A DNA stretch of 64,000 nucleotides from an uncultured Clostridia bacterium (GTDB lineage: Bacteria; Bacillota; Clostridia; Oscillospirales; Ruminococcaceae). The notes under the pieces are model-generated. The model saw nothing but the letters and a program-made list of their open reading frames with translations, searched no databases and was not told the origin of the DNA. Below, piece after piece: positions 60,274 to 64,000 of the stretch (position 1 is the stretch's first letter; every line of letters begins with the position of its first letter). The position numbers and the translations under genes are program-made. The stretch lies in the NCBI GenBank assembly GCA_947089135.1, contig CAMUJF010000013.1, forward strand, positions 1 through 64,000, read 5' to 3'.

Positions 60274-63200
60274 GGCGTTTCATCTCCGTTCATGATATTT
60301 TCTATAAGCTCGGACGCGTTGTCGGCGTACTCCCGAATTTTCGCGGGCGGATAGTTTCCGCACACACTTCTGTAGTCGCAGTAGCCGCAAGGCAGCGTCC
60401 CCTCGCCGTCCATAAGAGGAACGGCTTCGATCTGCCCTTTTGCAAGACTTTCGGCAGTCTCCTCAAGCAGTCTGTAGGAATATTTCCGCAGATTCTCAAG
60501 CTGCTCGGCGGTAATAAGCTTTGAGTAGGAATAGTACCCCCCCGCCGATTTTTTCACCGGAATGAAAACGCCGCCGCAGTCCTTTTCCATAGCGGCAATG
60601 ACCTCGTCGTTGTACAGAACCGCGCCTTTCATTTTGTATGTACCGTTCAGAACTTCCTGAACAGCTTCGTCCTCATCGGCGCGCCCAAGTCCTGCCGCCG
60701 CGTCCTTTGCAGGCATATAGAGAACTCCCGCGGGAACGTCCCCCGAAAACCGTCCTCGGCGGTTTCCCTCTGTAACGGCAAAAAGGTACAAAAGCATCTG
60801 CATATTAACGCCGTAAAGCAGGTCTTCATAGCGAAACTCCTTTATTCCCGACTTGTAGTCGATAACGCGGACGTAGGTCTCCGAACCGTTTCGATACACG
60901 TCCACCCTGTCAACCGTACCCTCGAACCAGACGGTTATGCCGCTTTGGGTGACAAGCTTTAGCGGCTCCTCGTCGCCGTCCCTCCTCAAAGCGTACTCAA
61001 ATCCCTCGGGTACAAATTTGCTCTGCCCGAACTCCGCCGCCAGTCTTTCAAGAATGTCCGTAAGCGTATCCGAAAGCCTTGAAAACGCCGCCTTGTAACG
61101 TCTTGTCTTGCCGTAATCTCCGCCCACCGCATCGCTTCGGTAATATTCGTCCAGATATTTTTTCACAAGTTTTGTAATATCGCCGCGGCTCATTGTAATA
61201 AAGTCCTCGCGGCTTTTTTCCTTTAGAAACCCGCAAAGGCAGTAGTGTATGGCAGTACCCCGGGAGGGACTGTCAAGCTCCACCTTTCGGGGCGGATAAA
61301 GCTTCAAGCCCTTTTGGCAGTAATATTTAAATGGACATTTTCTGTAGTCCTCAAACCGCGAGGCCGACATGGACATGTGCCTGCCGAAAAGCCGCCCTCC
61401 CGTTTCGGGGGACAGGCTGTGCTCCGCCGCGTTTTCAATGTTTTTAAGGTACTCCAGCCGCTCCGCATATTCGGGAAGACACTCCAAAGCCTTTCGCAGG
61501 CTTGCGGAATCCTCGTCGCCGCGGCGGTAATTGCGGACATACTGATAATACGCCGCTCCCGCCGTGGTACAGAACGAAAGAAGTCCTCTCGTCTCAAAGG
61601 ACGTTACCACGCCTTTCCCGAACATTTCCGACCCATGGCTGACAACAGCGGAGGGATAAAGCTGTCTGCCCGAAACGTCCGATATTGGATATGTTATCCA
61701 AAGCCTCTCCGAAGCCTGTGAAAGAGCAGAATACGCCGCAAAGCGTTCCTCGTCAAGCTTGTCCGCAGAACCTCCTGAAAGCGTTATGCCCGCCTCCTCC
61801 AAAGCAAGCCTGTCCCTGTCGCTGAAAAGTCCCGACGGCTTAGCCGCGTAGGGAAACGCTCCCTCGTTCGCACCGATAACGAAAACCGCCTTAGGCTCGG
61901 CAAGCCTTGCCGTGTGCGCCTCAACAAACTGTACGCAGTCCAAAGTTTGGGGAGGCGAAGATAATTTCAGTCCGGAAACAGCCGCCGAGAAAAGCTCCGC
62001 AAAGCTTTCGGGACTTATTTTCGTGTCCGCAAGAGCGCGGTCAAGAGTCTCCAAAAGACCGCAGAGAAGCTCCCAGAGCTGTTTTACCTCACGTACCGCC
62101 GTTAAAGCCGAAGCGTCCGCAGTATCGCAGTTCTCACAAAAGGAGTGCAGATTTTCATACAGACCCGTATCGTCAAAAAAGTCCAGCAAAGCGGCGCATA
62201 AGACCCTGCCGTCCGCAGCGTCGGCACAGGTTTTTCTAAGCTTAAAGACAGGCTCGGTCACCTTTACCCTGACCTGCTCCGCGCCGAACCGCACGTCGTC
62301 GTACTCAAAGGGCTTTTCCCACATATCGCCCTCAATGTTCCACTTGTAGCAGCAGTCCTCGGCGGCGGCTATTTCCTCATCGGTCAAACCGAGCATACCC
62401 GTTTTCATATACCGCAGCCAGTCCTCTGTGGACGTGCTTTTACCCGAAGCTATGGCAAGAGCAGTCTTTACAAAAATAAACAGGGATTTATGCGCAGCGG
62501 TGCGGCTCTCATCGGTGTAAAACGGTATACCGTAACGCTCAAAGGCGCTTTCCATTACCGGCGAGTACTGCTCTTTCTGCCTTGCAAGAACGGCGATATC
62601 GCTGTAGCGGTACCCCTCTTCCATGATAAGGCGGCGTATCTCGGAACAGACAAGATCGCCCTCTCCGTAGCTGTCGGCGGAGCGGTACACAGTCACAGCT
62701 TTGCAGTCTCCGCCATAGCTGCCGCGAACGTTTCTGAGTACGTTTCCGCTGTAAAAAGCCAGCTCTGGAGCTTTAAAGCGTTTAGGCTCTTCAAGCATCG
62801 TCCTGACCGTTTTCACGCCGTGATCGGAAGCCGCTCTCGTCAGCCTGCTTGCCGTCTTGTTTACCGCGGCGAAAACCGAATATTCGCTCGGTTCGTAATC
62901 CGCCGTGGGAAGACATACCGTCACGCTTTCACTTTGCGCTATCATCACGTCAAGCATGGCGTGTTCGTCGGCGGTAAAGCTTTTGAACGCGTCTATAAAG
63001 ACGGTCATGCCCTCGAAATAACCGTACCGCGCCGCCCTTGCGGCAGCTTCGGAAACGTCCCCGCCGCTGTCCTTGTAGCCGCTTTGGGACAGTATCCTGC
63101 CATACTCGGAATATATCAGCGCAATGTCGGCGGTCTTGTCCCGAACACTTTCATCAAGCCTGTCCGCACAGGAGGACAACGCCTCCGCGGTTATTCCGCT

Positions 63201-63590
63201 GAGAGTAAGCTCCTTTACCATTTCAAGGCTGCTTTCCGCAAAGGACGGGGACTTTGCCTGTCTGCCGTAAAAAAGCAGTCCGTCCCTTTCGGATATCTCC
63301 GCAAGAGCGCGGTACATCATGACCTTTTTCACCGTGTCGTCGGCGTACCTGCCTTTCAGACCGCCGTGACGTATAAAAATTTCCCGCGCAGTCCTCGCAA
63401 AGGAAAGCACATCAATACGGTTGAAAAGCTCCGCTCCCAGCCGTTCGTAAAGAGTCCTGTCGAACTCGAACGAGAACTGGTCGGGAATTATCACAAGCAC
63501 GTCTTTTCCGTTCAGTACAGCGTTTTCAATACGGTTCATCATCTCATAGGATTTTCCGCAGCCCGCGCCGCCCAAAATCAAATTTAGCAT
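60270..63590 (-). CDS. addB: ATP-dependent nuclease subunit B
   Basis: Second subunit of AddAB; recognises Chi and cuts the other strand. 1106 aa with Walker A LGGAGCGKS (7-15), an N-terminal inactivated-helicase body, and the C-terminal nuclease with VIDYKSG. The iron-sulfur cysteines are visible as CPFKYYC near residue 775 and CGYCDYRSVC near residue 1075. Encoded directly before addA as is usual. Confidence 0.96.
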   Translation of the reverse strand: MLNLILGGAGCGKSYEMMNRIENAVLNGKDVLVIIPDQFSFEFDRTLYERLGAELFNRIDVLSFARTAREIFIRHGGLKGRYADDTVKKVMMYRALAEISERDGLLFYGRQAKSPSFAESSLEMVKELTLSGITAEALSSCADRLDESVRDKTADIALIYSEYGRILSQSGYKDSGGDVSEAAARAARYGYFEGMTVFIDAFKSFTADEHAMLDVMIAQSESVTVCLPTADYEPSEYSVFAAVNKTASRLTRAASDHGVKTVRTMLEEPKRFKAPELAFYSGNVLRNVRGSYGGDCKAVTVYRSADSYGEGDLVCSEIRRLIMEEGYRYSDIAVLARQKEQYSPVMESAFERYGIPFYTDESRTAAHKSLFIFVKTALAIASGKSTSTEDWLRYMKTGMLGLTDEEIAAAEDCCYKWNIEGDMWEKPFEYDDVRFGAEQVRVKVTEPVFKLRKTCADAADGRVLCAALLDFFDDTGLYENLHSFCENCDTADASALTAVREVKQLWELLCGLLETLDRALADTKISPESFAELFSAAVSGLKLSSPPQTLDCVQFVEAHTARLAEPKAVFVIGANEGAFPYAAKPSGLFSDRDRLALEEAGITLSGGSADKLDEERFAAYSALSQASERLWITYPISDVSGRQLYPSAVVSHGSEMFGKGVVTSFETRGLLSFCTTAGAAYYQYVRNYRRGDEDSASLRKALECLPEYAERLEYLKNIENAAEHSLSPETGGRLFGRHMSMSASRFEDYRKCPFKYYCQKGLKLYPPRKVELDSPSRGTAIHYCLCGFLKEKSREDFITMSRGDITKLVKKYLDEYYRSDAVGGDYGKTRRYKAAFSRLSDTLTDILERLAAEFGQSKFVPEGFEYALRRDGDEEPLKLVTQSGITVWFEGTVDRVDVYRNGSETYVRVIDYKSGIKEFRYEDLLYGVNMQMLLYLFAVTEGNRRGRFSGDVPAGVLYMPAKDAAAGLGRADEDEAVQEVLNGTYKMKGAVLYNDEVIAAMEKDCGGVFIPVKKSAGGYYSYSKLITAEQLENLRKYSYRLLEETAESLAKGQIEAVPLMDGEGTLPCGYCDYRSVCGNYPPAKIREYADNASELIENIMNGDETP

Positions 63591-63592
63591 AG

Positions 63593-64000
63593 CTATTTCC
63601 TCATTTTGTATCTGTTTATATCCGTTTCGGTTAGCTGTTCTCCGCAGCGTGCAAGCTCACCCATAACACGCTTTATGCCGTATGACGAGGTATGCCAGTT
63701 CTCCTTTGTTATATTAAAATCGCCGACCTCAATGTCCGCGGGTACTATAAGTATATCCGTTTCGGGAAAAGTCGATTGAAAGAACATCAGGCAGCGCCTT
63801 GCGTGAAATCTCTTGCACACTAAAATTATTTTTTCGGCAGGTATACCCTGCTCTTTCAGGACTGCCGCCGCGCATTCCGCATTGGCACGGGTGTGACCCG
63901 ATTTATCCTCGCGTACTATCGCCGTTTCGGGTACGCCGTTCTTTATAAGCACGTCCTCATAGAAATCGCACTCGGTTTTATAGTCTCCGTTATAAATATT
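63593..64000 (-). CDS. YdcF-like DUF218 protein (partial, runs off the window)
   Basis: The C-terminal 135 codons are inside the window and the frame stays open to base 64000, so the start is outside. EDKSGHTRANAECAAAVL, IILVCKRFHARRCLMFF and the ILIVPADIE region match DUF218/YdcF proteins (ElyC/SanA-like), a fold of unknown enzymology linked to envelope metabolism. It ends 2 bases before the addB start, so it is likely in the same transcript. Confidence 0.85.
   Translation of the reverse strand, partial: NIYNGDYKTECDFYEDVLIKNGVPETAIVREDKSGHTRANAECAAAVLKEQGIPAEKIILVCKRFHARRCLMFFQSTFPETDILIVPADIEVGDFNITKENWHTSSYGIKRVMGELARCGEQLTETDINRYKMRK

Noticed and set aside
62490..63587. 365-aa open frame on the plus strand
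   Set aside because: Antisense to addB; no motifs or ribosome site.
1..64000. tRNA, rRNA, CRISPR, integrase, transposase or phage genes
   Set aside because: I looked for their usual sequence signs on both strands and saw none; a covariance or profile search was not possible here.

Overview
The window looks like the chromosome of an anaerobic, Gram-positive Clostridia member, most likely the Ruminococcaceae/Oscillospiraceae group. GC content is moderate. Evidence: Rex, CIRCE/HrcA control, Asp23-FakA, AddAB, TrmFO, a Firmicutes-type (class II) GalT, an infC-rpmI-rplT operon with a long leader, a 2-oxoacid:ferredoxin oxidoreductase, and promoters of the TTGACA-N17-TATAAT type. I see no rRNA, tRNA, CRISPR array, integrase, transposase or phage genes. 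Genus assignment is inference.

Layout. 1-4.6 kb (+): ahcY, a zinc-motif DUF6076-like protein, an unknown protein and aroK. 4.8-6.9 kb (+): ECF sigma factor with a membrane anti-sigma factor. 7.0-12.1 kb (-): one operon, aconitase - DUF3795 - membrane protein - NADP isocitrate dehydrogenase - rex. It ends in a 145-bp near-perfect palindrome at 6863-7007. 12.3-13.5 kb (-): an amino-acid-binding lipoprotein and a 47-aa NPATG membrane peptide. 13.6-13.9 kb: a hairpin-rich repeat, related to a repeat at the window start. 14.0-16.4 kb (+): NifX-like His-rich protein, CE2-like esterase lipoprotein, decayed SpoU methyltransferase. 16.6-21.5 kb (-): amidohydrolase, MATE exporter, hsp20 under CIRCE, galT. 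21.8-28.3 kb (+): AraC regulator, asp23-fakA, then a P-loop ATPase with a four-subunit 2-oxoacid:ferredoxin oxidoreductase.

From 28.4 kb to the end every gene is on the minus strand. The segment is mostly housekeeping: tsaD, a Dus-RimI fusion, polA, rdgB, ftsY, smc, a radical SAM gene, rnc, plsX, trmFO, topA, dprA, spoU, infC-rpmI-rplT, addBA, and a partial YdcF-like gene at the edge. Small AT-richer accessory genes sit inside it: a DUF4258/YgiT-type toxin-antitoxin pair whose toxin has a nonsense codon, a GNAT, a YcxB-like protein, a RibD/DHFR-like protein and two small unknowns before plsX.

Themes. Aconitase and isocitrate dehydrogenase make 2-oxoglutarate and share a transcript with the NADH sensor Rex; the Kor/Vor complex may use 2-oxoacids with ferredoxin. 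Genome plasticity is visible as copies of the first codons of plsX and tsaD lying upstream of the real genes, 7-bp tandem arrays at the trmFO 3' end and in the infC leader, a foldback element, and two genes broken by TAA where a glutamate codon would be expected. I found no clearly new multi-gene defence or biosynthetic system. The best leads are the palindromic element, the start-region duplications around small gene cassettes, the micro-protein, and the unusual domain architectures of FtsY, Dus-RimI, the membrane-PBP fusion and the membrane-tethered HTH protein.
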